Assembly: GCA_017442315.1 (NCBI GenBank)
Contig: JAFRZX010000105.1
Span: 1-49,203, forward strand
Source of the DNA: Bacteroidales bacterium
GTDB taxonomy: Bacteria > Bacteroidota > Bacteroidia > Bacteroidales > UBA932
Direction of reading: 5' to 3'
Length of the DNA: 49,203 nt
How positions within the stretch are numbered: the first letter of the stretch is position 1; each line of letters opens with the position of its first letter. The position numbers and the translations under genes were made by a program. The notes below the pieces were generated by a model. The model was not told the DNA's origin. It did no database searches and worked only from the letters and a program-made list of their open reading frames with translations. This document shows positions 8,852-17,762 of this stretch, one piece after another.

Positions 8852-9023
8852 ACCGTCATGGCAGGTCTTCTGACTTATCCAGCTCCGGGCCTTCCCATCG
8901 GCATGACAGTGGCTTGAATCCAGAGCATTATAAAGGACTTACAGCTGCGGGCACAGTTCCGGTCTCTCACCGGATTCCCTTTTCAAGTACACGACCAGAA
9001 AGGCCTGTACTCACCATGACCGT
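8852..9023 (-). promoter_or_regulatory. Cobalamin riboswitch (adenosylcobalamin/B12 element)
   Basis: On the minus strand the RNA carries the hallmark parts of the class in order: a P1 5' arm at 9014-9022, the GGTGAGA...CCGG core, GCTGTGCCCGC-type sequence read here as GTGCCCGCAGCTGTAA, and the B12 box AGAAGACCTGCC near 8861-8872 followed by the closing P1 arm. Seven or more P1 pairs can be formed. The 5' end lies a few bases after a TACATTTG element, so it is the start of the transcript. It would lower btuB/btuG-like expression when B12 is plentiful. A GTGTC/GACAC hairpin at about 8823-8841 before the start codon may be part of the expression platform. No U-run is seen, so translational control is more likely. 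Confidence 0.93.
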
Positions 9024-9025
9024 TA

Positions 9026-9033
9026 CAAATGTA
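9026..9033 (-). promoter_or_regulatory. -7 element for the B12 transcript
   Basis: TACATTTG on the minus strand matches TAnnTTTG and lies 3 bp before the riboswitch P1 arm. It falls in the gap after the stop of the upstream membrane gene (9074). No good -33 TTTG is visible. Confidence 0.5.
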
Positions 9034-9073
9034 GCAAAAATAATTAGAAGATGTTTAAAATTTAAACAGTTTC

Positions 9074-9877
9074 TTATCCCTTCAACCAAGTATGTCTGGC
9101 AACAGAGTAAATGGGGACAAAAGGAAGTATGAGAGGAGTCTTCCTGATGTAGGCCTGAAACTCAGGATCCTGTCCGTATGTTTCATTCTGTCTGAGTTCA
9201 AGTCTGCGTGCACCGCTAAACATCACATAGACTATTCCTATATAACCAAGCGAAGCAATAACCCATTGTCCCGGAGTGCAGCATGCACCGAAACAGATGA
9301 CGAAACTTCCTGTCCACATCAGCACCTCTCCGAAATAATTAGGACAACGGACAATACGGTACAAGCCTTTGTCCACAAATCTTCTCGCATTGATTTTCTT
9401 GGCAGCACTCTTCTGTGCATCCGCCACCATTTCAATCACAACACCAGCTGCAGCCACAACTGCTCCGATCCATGCCCACAGACTGTTTACAGATGCACCT
9501 TCAGCTATATTATACAGATAGAATGTTGCCGGACTGATCTGTCCAACATACAGAAGAGCACACGAAATCCATATCATGAACATAACGAAAACGGGCTTCT
9601 TGACAGTATTTTCCGGCTGATAAAGGATATGCTTATAGGTCGCGGACTTCTTCTCCCTTAGAAAAAGATACAATGCCAGCCTTATGCCATAAATGAACAG
9701 TACACAACACAGCAAAGCAACCGGCAAGGTAATGACATCATGAAACATGACTGCAGTAGCGACACTCAATGCTGAAATAGCCAAACCATATCCGATACTG
9801 AAAAAATAGATGAAATAAATCCATCCCAACGAAGACACGGCAAATGATATTGCCAGAAGAATCCAAAGATATACCAT
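9074..9877 (-). CDS. DUF1295/ICMT-like integral membrane enzyme
   Basis: A 267-residue protein with about six to seven membrane spans. The C-terminal half carries FVDKGLYRIVRCPNYFGEVL, the conserved G-Y/R-x-x-R-x-P-N-Y-x-G/E segment shared by isoprenylcysteine methyltransferase-like and steroid 5-alpha-reductase-like (DUF1295) proteins. A basic end with a proline-rich TPLILPFVP follows. The family has mixed activities (methyl transfer or reductase), and sequence alone does not decide. It lies upstream of the B12 riboswitch but is probably a separate transcript, because the riboswitch promoter follows its stop. Confidence 0.75.
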   Translation of the reverse strand: MVYLWILLAISFAVSSLGWIYFIYFFSIGYGLAISALSVATAVMFHDVITLPVALLCCVLFIYGIRLALYLFLREKKSATYKHILYQPENTVKKPVFVMFMIWISCALLYVGQISPATFYLYNIAEGASVNSLWAWIGAVVAAAGVVIEMVADAQKSAAKKINARRFVDKGLYRIVRCPNYFGEVLMWTGSFVICFGACCTPGQWVIASLGYIGIVYVMFSGARRLELRQNETYGQDPEFQAYIRKTPLILPFVPIYSVARHTWLKG

Positions 9878-10064
9878 AATATTATATTTTTATGGCTGCC
9901 ACCTGACAACCAGCTCAATACGATACAAATTTAATACAAAATACAGGATTTTCCCATAAAATTGGGATCAGGAATCAGTCACAAAAGTATGAGTCAAAGC
10001 ATATATGTCGGCAAGTCTTAACAAGAAGTAGCTCTGCCCCGTTACTGCCCCGTTCTTTACGGGA

Positions 10065-10105
10065 AAATCGCCTAACTCGTTGCTATTCAACTCGTTAGGC
10101 GATTT
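10065..10105 (-). terminator. Hairpin after tRNA-Ser
   Basis: Arms 10065-10076 (AAATCGCCTAAC) and 10094-10105 are exact complements around a 17-nt loop. On the minus strand the second arm is followed by GATTTT, a modest T-rich tail. Its place 4 bp after the tRNA-Ser 3' end suggests a terminator/processing hairpin. Confidence 0.65.
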
Positions 10106-10108
10106 CAG

Positions 10109-10193
10109 CGGAGAGTGAGGGATTCGAACCCCCGGACCCGTTAAGATCAACGGTTTTCAAGACCGCCGCATTCGACCACTCTGCCAACTCTCC
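10109..10193 (-). tRNA. tRNA-Ser (UGA)
   Basis: On the minus strand an 85-nt cloverleaf forms: acceptor GGAGAGT pairing with ACTCTCC, D-loop with GGCAGAGTGGTCGAA, anticodon loop CTTGAAA giving UGA, a long variable arm as expected for serine, and the T-loop GTTCGAATC. The discriminator is G. CCA is not encoded, as usual in Bacteroidota. Confidence 0.97.
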
Positions 10194-10254
10194 AAAATGT
10201 TTACGAAAAACATATCTTTTTCAGATAATAACGCTTTCTTTTCGTAAGGGATTG

Positions 10255-10285
10255 CAAAGGTACGAATATTTTCGTAATCTGCAAA
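10255..10285 (-). promoter_or_regulatory. Full Bacteroidota promoter for tRNA-Ser
   Basis: On the minus strand TTTG (10285-10282), 19 bp, then TACCTTTG (10262-10255) match the -33/-7 consensus exactly. The start would fall near 10248, about 55 bases before the mature tRNA. Confidence 0.75.
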
Positions 10286-10330
10286 TTTATTTGCCGATAT
10301 TTTCAGCATCCCGGTTATGTTATAACCTTG

Positions 10331-10906
10331 CTATTCCTTAGCAAAGAATTTATAATGAAACAGCAAGAGATAGATAGCTCCGCATGTGACACAACTGTCA
10401 GCGAAATTGAATACCGCACCAAAGAAAGTCTGCGGATAATCCATCCAAGGCAATTTATAGTCAAATAACGGGAAGTAGAACATATCCACAACCTGTCCGA
10501 ACATAAAGGCAAACGGTGCGCCCTGCATTACTGTCTCCGGCCATATGAGGCCATAAAAGAAACAATCTATGATATTGCCCATCGCACCTGCTGTAATCAT
10601 TGTCAGGCCCACAAGCACCCCCATAGGAGTATCTTCCCTTCTTGCCAGTTTTGAAATCCACCAGCAAAGTCCGCCGAAAAGAATGATCCTGAACAAAGAG
10701 AGCAGGACCTTTCCCCACACTCCGCCGAAAGCCATACCGAAGGCCATGCCTTTATTCAGTACGAAATGAAGCTTGAACCAATCTCCTATGACATCAATCG
10801 TCTCGCCAAGATCCATATTGGTCTTGACGAGCACTTTGATAATCTGGTCAATTATTACCAGTACCGTTCCTAAGATGAAAAGCCCTTTCCCTTTTGAGAT
10901 TTTCAT
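10331..10906 (-). CDS. lspA: Lipoprotein signal peptidase II
   Basis: This 191-residue inner-membrane aspartyl protease removes signal peptides from diacylglyceryl-prolipoproteins. The two catalytic aspartates sit in the family boxes: D114 in [10 protein letters not shown] and D170 in FNFADSCV. An asparagine-containing box [10 protein letters not shown] lies near residues 48-57. Four membrane spans are visible. It follows the DksA-like gene by 6 bp and ileS further upstream, the usual ileS-dksA-lspA order of Bacteroidota. It presumably processes the several lipoproteins in this window. Confidence 0.96.
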   Translation of the reverse strand: MKISKGKGLFILGTVLVIIDQIIKVLVKTNMDLGETIDVIGDWFKLHFVLNKGMAFGMAFGGVWGKVLLSLFRIILFGGLCWWISKLARREDTPMGVLVGLTMITAGAMGNIIDCFFYGLIWPETVMQGAPFAFMFGQVVDMFYFPLFDYKLPWMDYPQTFFGAVFNFADSCVTCGAIYLLLFHYKFFAKE

Positions 10907-10912
10907 ATCGGA

Positions 10913-11323
10913 TTACTTGTTCTTATTCATCATCTCCTTTGCCTCAACCGTAAGTGTGGCATGCGGAACTAGACGAAGTCTCTCCTTAGGGATGAGTTTG
11001 CCAGTCATTCTACATACACCGTAGGTCTTGTTCTCAATCCTGATAAGGGCAGCCTCAAGATTCTGGATAAACTTGTACTGACGCTGTGCCAATGCTCCGG
11101 CCTCTTCCTTTGAAAGAGCAGTAGCACCTTCTTCCATTACCTTGAACGTTGGAGACGTATCCTCGATGTCATTACTTGAATCATGAGTTACAATATCACG
11201 GAGTGTCTTATATTCCTTCTTAGCCTTTGCAAGCATTTCAAGAATAATGGCTTTGAACTCCTGGAGTTCCTCATCACTATAACGGACCTTGAATTCAGGT
11301 GCGTTCTTCATTTCTTCTGCCAT
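10913..11323 (-). CDS. TraR/DksA-like protein with a degenerate zinc finger
   Basis: A 136-residue protein with a long N-terminal helical coiled-coil (about 15-90) and a C-terminal DksA-like finger region (about 100-128). The finger reads YGVCRMTGKLIPKERL and then PHATLTV: only one of the four zinc cysteines is kept. DksA-family proteins bind the secondary channel of RNA polymerase. The Bacteroidota members next to lspA are often cysteine-poor, so this is probably the normal form. An aspartate-rich DSSNDIEDTSP segment stands in the coiled-coil middle. Confidence 0.85.
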   Translation of the reverse strand: MAEEMKNAPEFKVRYSDEELQEFKAIILEMLAKAKKEYKTLRDIVTHDSSNDIEDTSPTFKVMEEGATALSKEEAGALAQRQYKFIQNLEAALIRIENKTYGVCRMTGKLIPKERLRLVPHATLTVEAKEMMNKNK

Positions 11324-11369
11324 AGTTTTATTTTTTTAGTTAATATTTCATGCTATCAGCAAACAATAC

Positions 11370-14300
11370 CTACTGTCTGGATACCTTTATTCTTATTACA
11401 CCATCATTCCATTCCACTTCAGAAGCATCCTCTGCTTCTGCCATAGGTGCAGCATCTACTGAAAGAGCCAATGTCTGGGCTGCAACATACTCACCGAAAC
11501 TAGCAAGCGAAGCAGTGATTTCCGCACCATCCTCTCCATCTGCAAATATCCTTACATTGATCTTATCCGTAACATCAAAGCCACTGTTTTTACGAAGGTT
11601 CTGAATTCTGTTGATCAGTTCGCGGGCAATTCCTTCCAATCGCAGTTCCTCAGTCACAGTCACATCAAGAGCTATGGTCATGGAACCTTCTGTAGCTACC
11701 AGCCATCCTGGCATATCTTCAGAAGATATCTCATAATCTCCTGCATTAAGGGTAACATCTCCGGAAGGCAGAGTCAAAACATATCCCATGCCAGATGCTT
11801 CTGAAGCCTGAATTTCTGAGATAACATCTTGTGAAAATGCTCCGAATGCCGCTGCAATCTCCTTCATCTGCTTTCCATAGATCTTTCCAAGGGTCTTGAA
11901 GTTCGGCTTGATCTTCTTGGTAATGAGTCCGGTAGTATCAGAAATGAATTCCGCATCCTTGACATTGACTTCATTCAAGATAAGATCCTTTACCTTTTCA
12001 AGCTGTTCCTTCACCTTAGTATCAATGACTGGAACAATAATCTTGGACAAAGGCTTTCTTACATTGATTTCAGCCTTGCGACGGAGTGCAAGCACCATTG
12101 AAGTTGCCCTTTGAGCAAGGGCCATGCGCTCCTCAAGATCCTTGTCTACGACAGTACCGTCATAGGACGGCATAGGTACGTAATGAACAGACTCTTCTCC
12201 CTCAACAAGGTCAAGATAAAGACGGTCCATAAAGAACGGGGCAATAGGTGCAGCAAGCTTTGCAACAGCCACAAGCACCTGATAAAGTGTCTGATATGCA
12301 GACAATTTGTCTGTATCCATCGTTCCACCCCAGAATCTCTTTCTTCCAAGACGAACATACCAGTTGCTCAGATGGTCACACACAAAATCCTGTACAAGTC
12401 TTCCGGCTGCAGTGATATCGTAATCCTCATATGCGGCAACGACATCCTTCACAAGGGTATTGAGCAAAGATATGATCCATCTGTCTATTTCCGGACGTTC
12501 TGCCACAGGAACAGTTTCAACAGAAGGATTGAATCCGTCGATGTTTGCATATAGGGCAAAGAATGAATAGGTATTGTAAAGTGTACCGAAAAATTTACGA
12601 CGGACCTCGTCGACTCCTGTCACATCAAAGCGAAGATTGTCCCAAGGCTGGGCATTGGTAAGCATATACCAACGGAGGGCATCTGCGCCATATGTATCAA
12701 GTGCCCAGAATGGGTCCACAGCATTGCCAAGACGCTTGCTCATCTTGTTACCGTCCTTATCAAGGACAAGACCATTGGAAATAACTCTCTTGAATGCGCA
12801 CTTGTCGCTTACCATAGTATTTATCGCATGTAGAGTATAGAACCATCCACGAGTCTGATCCACACCCTCTGCAATGAAGTCAGCAGTGATGCCGAATCTG
12901 TCTGAATCAAGATTGCGGAGACCCTCCTGAGCATAAGGCATTGCTCCGGAATCAAACCACACATCAATAAGATCAAGTTCACGCACCATCTTCCTTCCAC
13001 TATCGGATACCAGGAAAATATTATCCACATATGGACGGTGTATATCTATCTTATCGTAATTCTCCTTGGACATATCTGCCGGATCGAATCCTTTCACTGC
13101 AAACGGATTCTCAGACATGATGCCGGCAGCGACAGCCTTGTCGATCTCTGCATAGAGTTCGGCAATGGAACCTATGCATTTAGCTTCCTTACCATCCTCA
13201 GTCTGCCATATAGGGAGAGGTGTACCCCAATAGCGGCTGCGGCTGAGATTCCAGTCCTGGATATTCTCCAGCCATTTCCCGAAACGGCCAGTTCCGGTAG
13301 ACTCCGGCTTCCACATTATCTGCTCATTAAGTTCCATCATACGTTCGCGTACCGCTGTAGTCCTGATGAACCATGAATTGAGAGGATAATAAAGCACAGG
13401 CTTGTCTGTACGCCAGCAATGAGGATAATTATGGGTATGCTTCTCTATTCTGAATGCCTTGTTCTGCTGCTTCAGCATAACACATATGTCAACATCAAGG
13501 GTAGGAGCATCTTCCGGAAGGGACGCGTCATAGGCATTCTTCACATAACGTCCGGCCCACTCAGCATAATCCTCTGACATATTGGCTGCAGCATATGCTG
13601 GATCCAGGTCTTCTATTCTGAAAAAACGGCCTTTGAGGTCCACCTGAGCCTGAGGTTCACCGTTTCGGTCTATAACCTGAAGACCCGGTACACCGGCAAG
13701 GCGAGCCACTTTCGCATCATCGGCACCAAAAGTAGGAGCTATATGCACGATACCTGTACCGTCCTCTGTTGTGACATAATCTCCCGGAATGACCTTGAAT
13801 GCACCTTCGCCCGGATTGAACCAAGGAATCAGCTGCTCATAACGTATGCCGGTAAGTTCGGATCCCTTGAGAGTACCGTCAAGCACCTTGAACGGTACAA
13901 GCTTGTCTCCCGGCTTGTAGTCATCAAAAGGCACCTCGGCAGCCTTTGGATTGAAAAGAGAATTCACCAAAGCCTCTGCAACAACATACAAGGCAGGCTG
14001 TCCGGTATATGGATTGAATGAAAGCACACGTACATAACTGATGTTCGGTCCGACACAGAGAGCTGTATTTGAAGGCAGAGTCCAAGGAGTGGTCGTCCAT
14101 GCAAGGAAATATGCAGGAACACCTTCACTGAACAGGAATTCCGACTTGTCATCCCTGATCACCGCAAACTGTGCGGTGGCGGTAGTGTCCTTTACATCAC
14201 GGTAGCATCCGGGCTGATTGAGTTCATGAGTACTCAGACCGGTACCTGCAGCCGGTGAATACGGCTGGATCGATTTTCCTTTGTAGAGAAGTCCCTTGTC

Positions 14301-14801
14301 ATAAATCTTCTTGAGAAGATACCATAGTGTCTCTATATAGCGGTTGTCATAGGTGATATAAGGATCGTTCATATCCACCCAATATCCCACACGCTCGGTC
14401 ATGTTCACCCACTCGGCTGTATACTTCATGACCTCCTTGCGGCAGGCGTCATTATATTCCTCGACTGAAATCTTCGTACCGATATCCTCCTTTGTGATAC
14501 CAAGCATCTTTTCTACACCAAGTTCCACCGGAAGTCCATGAGTATCCCACCCCGCACGACGGTTTACCTTATACCCGCTCTGGGTTTTGTAGCGGCATAC
14601 AGCATCCTTTATCGAACGTGCCATTACATGGTGGATACCCGGCATTCCATTGGCAGAAGGCGGACCCTCAAAGAAAATAAACTCCGGAGCCCCCTCTCTA
14701 AGTTCCAATGATTTCTCGAACGCATGATTCTTTCTCCATCTCTCAAGCACTTCATTGCCTGTTGCCACAAGGTCAAGGCCTTTATACTCTTTAAATTTCA
14801 T
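11370..14801 (-). CDS. ileS: Isoleucyl-tRNA synthetase
   Basis: This class Ia synthetase of 1143 residues charges tRNA-Ile. Its HIGH-type site is in GMPGIHHVMARSIKD (about residues 53-67). The editing domain contains the WTTTPWTLPSNTA signature (about 235-247). The second ATP site is DGNKMSKRLGN. The anticodon-binding domain and a long C-terminal extension follow. The length and the HHVMA variant match the eukaryote-like IleS2 form common in Bacteroidota. It heads the ileS, DksA-like, lspA group. A TATATTTG -7 element lies 64 bp upstream. Confidence 0.97.
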   Translation of the reverse strand: MKFKEYKGLDLVATGNEVLERWRKNHAFEKSLELREGAPEFIFFEGPPSANGMPGIHHVMARSIKDAVCRYKTQSGYKVNRRAGWDTHGLPVELGVEKMLGITKEDIGTKISVEEYNDACRKEVMKYTAEWVNMTERVGYWVDMNDPYITYDNRYIETLWYLLKKIYDKGLLYKGKSIQPYSPAAGTGLSTHELNQPGCYRDVKDTTATAQFAVIRDDKSEFLFSEGVPAYFLAWTTTPWTLPSNTALCVGPNISYVRVLSFNPYTGQPALYVVAEALVNSLFNPKAAEVPFDDYKPGDKLVPFKVLDGTLKGSELTGIRYEQLIPWFNPGEGAFKVIPGDYVTTEDGTGIVHIAPTFGADDAKVARLAGVPGLQVIDRNGEPQAQVDLKGRFFRIEDLDPAYAAANMSEDYAEWAGRYVKNAYDASLPEDAPTLDVDICVMLKQQNKAFRIEKHTHNYPHCWRTDKPVLYYPLNSWFIRTTAVRERMMELNEQIMWKPESTGTGRFGKWLENIQDWNLSRSRYWGTPLPIWQTEDGKEAKCIGSIAELYAEIDKAVAAGIMSENPFAVKGFDPADMSKENYDKIDIHRPYVDNIFLVSDSGRKMVRELDLIDVWFDSGAMPYAQEGLRNLDSDRFGITADFIAEGVDQTRGWFYTLHAINTMVSDKCAFKRVISNGLVLDKDGNKMSKRLGNAVDPFWALDTYGADALRWYMLTNAQPWDNLRFDVTGVDEVRRKFFGTLYNTYSFFALYANIDGFNPSVETVPVAERPEIDRWIISLLNTLVKDVVAAYEDYDITAAGRLVQDFVCDHLSNWYVRLGRKRFWGGTMDTDKLSAYQTLYQVLVAVAKLAAPIAPFFMDRLYLDLVEGEESVHYVPMPSYDGTVVDKDLEERMALAQRATSMVLALRRKAEINVRKPLSKIIVPVIDTKVKEQLEKVKDLILNEVNVKDAEFISDTTGLITKKIKPNFKTLGKIYGKQMKEIAAAFGAFSQDVISEIQASEASGMGYVLTLPSGDVTLNAGDYEISSEDMPGWLVATEGSMTIALDVTVTEELRLEGIARELINRIQNLRKNSGFDVTDKINVRIFADGEDGAEITASLASFGEYVAAQTLALSVDAAPMAEAEDASEVEWNDGVIRIKVSRQ

Positions 14802-14823
14802 GGTATAGTATCAAATTTTTATC

Positions 14824-14872
14824 TATTTTTGCAGACGGGAACGGTTCCCGAAAATTTCAATCTGCAAATATA
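14824..14872. promoter_or_regulatory. Divergent ileS/cvpA promoters flanking a palindrome
   Basis: A plus-strand -7 element TATTTTTG (14824-14831) faces cvpA and a minus-strand TATATTTG (14872-14865) faces ileS. Between them lies the palindrome CGGGAACGGTTCCCG (14837-14851; 6-bp arms, 3-bp centre). It may be an operator or a short hairpin in either leader. Confidence 0.45.
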
Positions 14873-14889
14873 CACAATTTCACAGATTT

Positions 14890-15384
14890 ATGAACATACT
14901 GGATATCATTCTTTTAATCTGTCTGATTCCCGCCATTTTTCAGGGACTAAGAAAAGGATTCATTTCTCAAGCGATATCAATCGTATCACTTATAGCAGGC
15001 ATATGGATGTCGGCCAAATTCGCAGACATTGTAACTGAGTGGGTATCAAAATATCTGAGCGCTTCCGAACAAGTTCTGAAACTGGTATCCTTCATCCTCA
15101 TTCTGATAGGGGTATTCATAGTACTCGGACTGATCGGCAGACTTCTGGAAGCCACATTCAAATTCGTGATGCTCGGATGGCTAAACAGACTGCTTGGACT
15201 TGTATTTTCACTCGCCAAGGCTCTGCTTATCCTCAGCATGATCATTGTTGCGTTCAATTCCCTCAACAACACCTTCGGATTCGTAAGCAAGGAAGTGCTC
15301 GACGGTTCCATCCTATATCCTCCTCTGAAGGACCTGGCAGATACAATATTTCCATATCTGAAGAACATCATGAAGTTTAATTGA
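14890..15384 (+). CDS. CvpA family membrane protein
   Basis: A 164-residue protein with four membrane spans in the CvpA pattern: an N-terminal DIILLICLIPAIFQGLRKGF segment with the family's G-x-x-KGF box, then IGVFIVLGLIGRLLE and GLVFSLAKALLILSMII. CvpA proteins were first linked to colicin V export; in Bacteroidota their role is unclear, with envelope stress or bile resistance suggested elsewhere. It is followed by tsaB with 6 bp between the two frames. Confidence 0.88.
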   Translation: MNILDIILLICLIPAIFQGLRKGFISQAISIVSLIAGIWMSAKFADIVTEWVSKYLSASEQVLKLVSFILILIGVFIVLGLIGRLLEATFKFVMLGWLNRLLGLVFSLAKALLILSMIIVAFNSLNNTFGFVSKEVLDGSILYPPLKDLADTIFPYLKNIMKFN

Positions 15385-15390
15385 CCTGCC

Positions 15391-16167
15391 ATGGAGAGAC
15401 TTATACTCATAGAGACATCAACAGCACTATGCTCCACAGCTCTTGCAGAAAACGGGGCCGTTGTTGCATACAGGGAGAGTTCTGCACCTAAAGCACATGC
15501 TTCGCTTACAGCTGTCTTCATTCAGGAAATGCTATCCGAGCGTAATATCAGTCTGTCAGACTGCGATGCTGTCTGCGTCAGCATGGGACCGGGTTCGTAT
15601 ACCGGACTCAGGGTGGGAGTTTCCACCGCAAAAGGACTTTGCTTCGGCAGCGGAAAGCCTATGATCGCTGTCGGCACTCTGGATACGCTGGTAGCCCAGG
15701 CTGCAGATGAAGTCCGGAACGACATAATGGCGGCAGTACCAAAGGAAGTCGATAAAAATCCTACATATAAATATATCATCCCTATGATAGATGCCCGCCG
15801 CATGGAAGTATATACGGCAATATTTGCACACGACACAGGTCATTCAGACCTGTCATCAGAAGACAGTTACCCAATCAAAGAGTGGAAGCGGGCAACAGAC
15901 ACAACACCAACAGTCATTGACGAAAACAGTTTTGCAGAATATCTGGAACTAGGTCCATGCCTTTTCATAGGTGACGGAGCTGGCAAATGTTCCGATATCA
16001 TCAGGCATCCCAACGCACATTTCCGTCAGTGCCATCCCAAGGCATCAGCTATGCTTGCTCCTGCTCTGGAAGCTTATAAAGAACAACGATTCGAAGACGT
16101 AGCGTACTTCGAACCGTTCTACTTAAAGGAATTCGTTGCAACAGTCAGCAAGAAGAAACTCTTCTGA
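15391..16167 (+). CDS. tsaB: tRNA threonylcarbamoyladenosine protein TsaB
   Basis: A 258-residue ASKHA-fold protein. The N-terminus LILIETSTALCS and the VSMGPGSYTGLRVGVSTAKG box (about 65-84) are diagnostic of TsaB, the partner of TsaD and TsaE in making t6A37 of ANN-decoding tRNAs. Size is slightly above the usual 230. It lies close behind cvpA and converges with the thioredoxin-fold lipoprotein gene, with only 14 bp between stops. Confidence 0.95.
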   Translation: MERLILIETSTALCSTALAENGAVVAYRESSAPKAHASLTAVFIQEMLSERNISLSDCDAVCVSMGPGSYTGLRVGVSTAKGLCFGSGKPMIAVGTLDTLVAQAADEVRNDIMAAVPKEVDKNPTYKYIIPMIDARRMEVYTAIFAHDTGHSDLSSEDSYPIKEWKRATDTTPTVIDENSFAEYLELGPCLFIGDGAGKCSDIIRHPNAHFRQCHPKASAMLAPALEAYKEQRFEDVAYFEPFYLKEFVATVSKKKLF

Positions 16168-16181
16168 CATTGCGACTACAT

Positions 16182-17333
16182 CTATCTCATAAGCTTGTCC
16201 AATACCTTACGAAGGGACTTTTCATCAACAGCCTGCTCGTTTACAATTTCACCATCCTTAATGAAATACGCGACAGGCAAGACAGACAGGTTGTATGATG
16301 ACACGTATGGGGAATTGCCTCCGCGACTGTCACATACGTTAACCCATGGAAGATTCTGTTCCTTCACAGCCTTTGCCCAGAAAGCCTTGTCGGGATCAAG
16401 AGCCACCTGATATATTTCAAGTCCTTTGGGCGAATATTCATCATACACTTCAGCCAGTACATCTATATTATACATCTTTTGAGCAGCATCTGTCGCACTC
16501 CAGAAATATAACATTATAACTTTGGAATCCACGTCACTGAGTCTGTGCTTCTGACCCATTATATCAGGGAGTTCTATATCCGGAAAACCAATTTCAACGG
16601 CACCGGAGATACGTGTATCCAGTTCAAGGTATCCGAATCTTCTTTCCGCTTCCTTTCTGAGAGCTTTTACATACTTGGATTCAGGCCATTTACGTTCCAG
16701 CGAATCAGCAACATTCTTGAAATGGATGGCATCGGTAGCCTGCCCGAACACAGGCAGATTATCCCCGAAATTCTGATAAAGTACAGGAATTACGGCCAAC
16801 GATCCAGCATTACCCATCACATACTTTACACATTCCCTGTAATATCTTATATATTCCTGAGCAGTCAGACGTCTTAGCTCAAGTGCCTCCTCTACATCTC
16901 CGGCTGCCGAAAGCCTTGAAGAAAGTTCATTCAGCCTCTTTACTGCTGCAGCATATTCCTTCTCCACATGAGCAAGTCTGACTGATTCCTCTGATCCTTC
17001 AACCGTATAATTGCCCAAAGTATCGGCATTTACAGTCACCTTATCTCCTTTTTCAAGAATCAGCGACGCTATCTTGGTGTCCTTATAGAATACATATACA
17101 AATTCCGGCTGCCCTTCCGTCACAGGAACCTTATAAGAAAACCTGCCGTCTGCATCCACAGATACAGTATCAAGAATCTGATACTTGTTCATATCAAGAA
17201 GTCTGACAGTGACTTCCGCTGATCTGGCATCGGACATATTCACGTCCATTCTTGCCACTCGTCCACATGCAGCCGTCAGCGCAACAGCTGCAAAAAGCAT
17301 GATTATTCTACTGAATCTTGACATACTCTTCAT
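16182..17333 (-). CDS. Thioredoxin-fold lipoprotein lacking the CxxC pair
   Basis: A 383-residue lipoprotein: signal peptide ending ALTAAC (Cys about 23), a DUF4369-like beta-rich domain (about 25-110), a helical region, then a TlpA/AhpC-like thioredoxin fold (about 245-383). In the position of WCxxC the sequence reads FWSATDAAQK, so both redox cysteines are missing. The cis-proline region LPVAYFIKDG is retained. It cannot act as a disulfide reductase. A binding or structural role is possible. The start overlaps the 3' end of the HIT gene by 26 bp; Met4 would reduce the overlap. Confidence 0.85.
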   Translation of the reverse strand: MKSMSRFSRIIMLFAAVALTAACGRVARMDVNMSDARSAEVTVRLLDMNKYQILDTVSVDADGRFSYKVPVTEGQPEFVYVFYKDTKIASLILEKGDKVTVNADTLGNYTVEGSEESVRLAHVEKEYAAAVKRLNELSSRLSAAGDVEEALELRRLTAQEYIRYYRECVKYVMGNAGSLAVIPVLYQNFGDNLPVFGQATDAIHFKNVADSLERKWPESKYVKALRKEAERRFGYLELDTRISGAVEIGFPDIELPDIMGQKHRLSDVDSKVIMLYFWSATDAAQKMYNIDVLAEVYDEYSPKGLEIYQVALDPDKAFWAKAVKEQNLPWVNVCDSRGGNSPYVSSYNLSVLPVAYFIKDGEIVNEQAVDEKSLRKVLDKLMR

Positions 17334-17715
17334 AAATTGATGCTGCTATCATGGTGAACTCTTCCACAGACAGTTCAATCTTTTTCTTTCTGAAATCCAT
17401 ATCACCCTCTGTCTGCAAAGGTACAAGATGAATGTGAGTATGAGGAACCTCCATACCGAGAACAGCGACACCTACTCTCTTGCAAGGAACTGCATTCCGT
17501 ATAGCCTCCGCCACTTTACGCGCAAATGCACAAAGGCCCATATAGGTTTCCTGGTCCAGATTGAAAATATAGTCCTCCTCGACATTCTTAGGAATCACAA
17601 GCGTGTGTCCCTTTGCCATTGGCGCAATGTCAAGAAATGCATAGAAATCTTCATTTTCCGCCACCTTATACGAAGGAATCTCGCCATTGGCTATTCTGGT
17701 AAATATTGTCGGCAT
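17308..17715 (-). CDS. HIT family nucleotide hydrolase
   Basis: A 135-residue protein with the histidine triad PHTHIHLVPL (H92, H94, H96) and the N-terminal FTRIANGEIPSYKV and GHTLVIPK segments of the HINT/PKCI branch. Family members hydrolyse nucleoside phosphoramidates or similar adenylated compounds. It follows greA by 47 bp on the same strand and overlaps the next gene, so it is probably co-transcribed. Confidence 0.94.
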   Translation of the reverse strand: MPTIFTRIANGEIPSYKVAENEDFYAFLDIAPMAKGHTLVIPKNVEEDYIFNLDQETYMGLCAFARKVAEAIRNAVPCKRVGVAVLGMEVPHTHIHLVPLQTEGDMDFRKKKIELSVEEFTMIAASIYEEYVKIQ

Positions 17716-17762
17716 AATCAGTTACAGATATCTATTTTACTTGCTCTACAAACAATAAGGAA

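Noticed and set aside
9968-10150. 60-residue minus-strand frame
   Set aside because: It begins inside tRNA-Ser and runs through its terminator hairpin, so it is not a gene.
10913-11323. Loss of zinc cysteines as a disabling mutation in the DksA-like gene
   Set aside because: The gene is intact, in its usual context, and cysteine-poor forms are common in this family in Bacteroidota.
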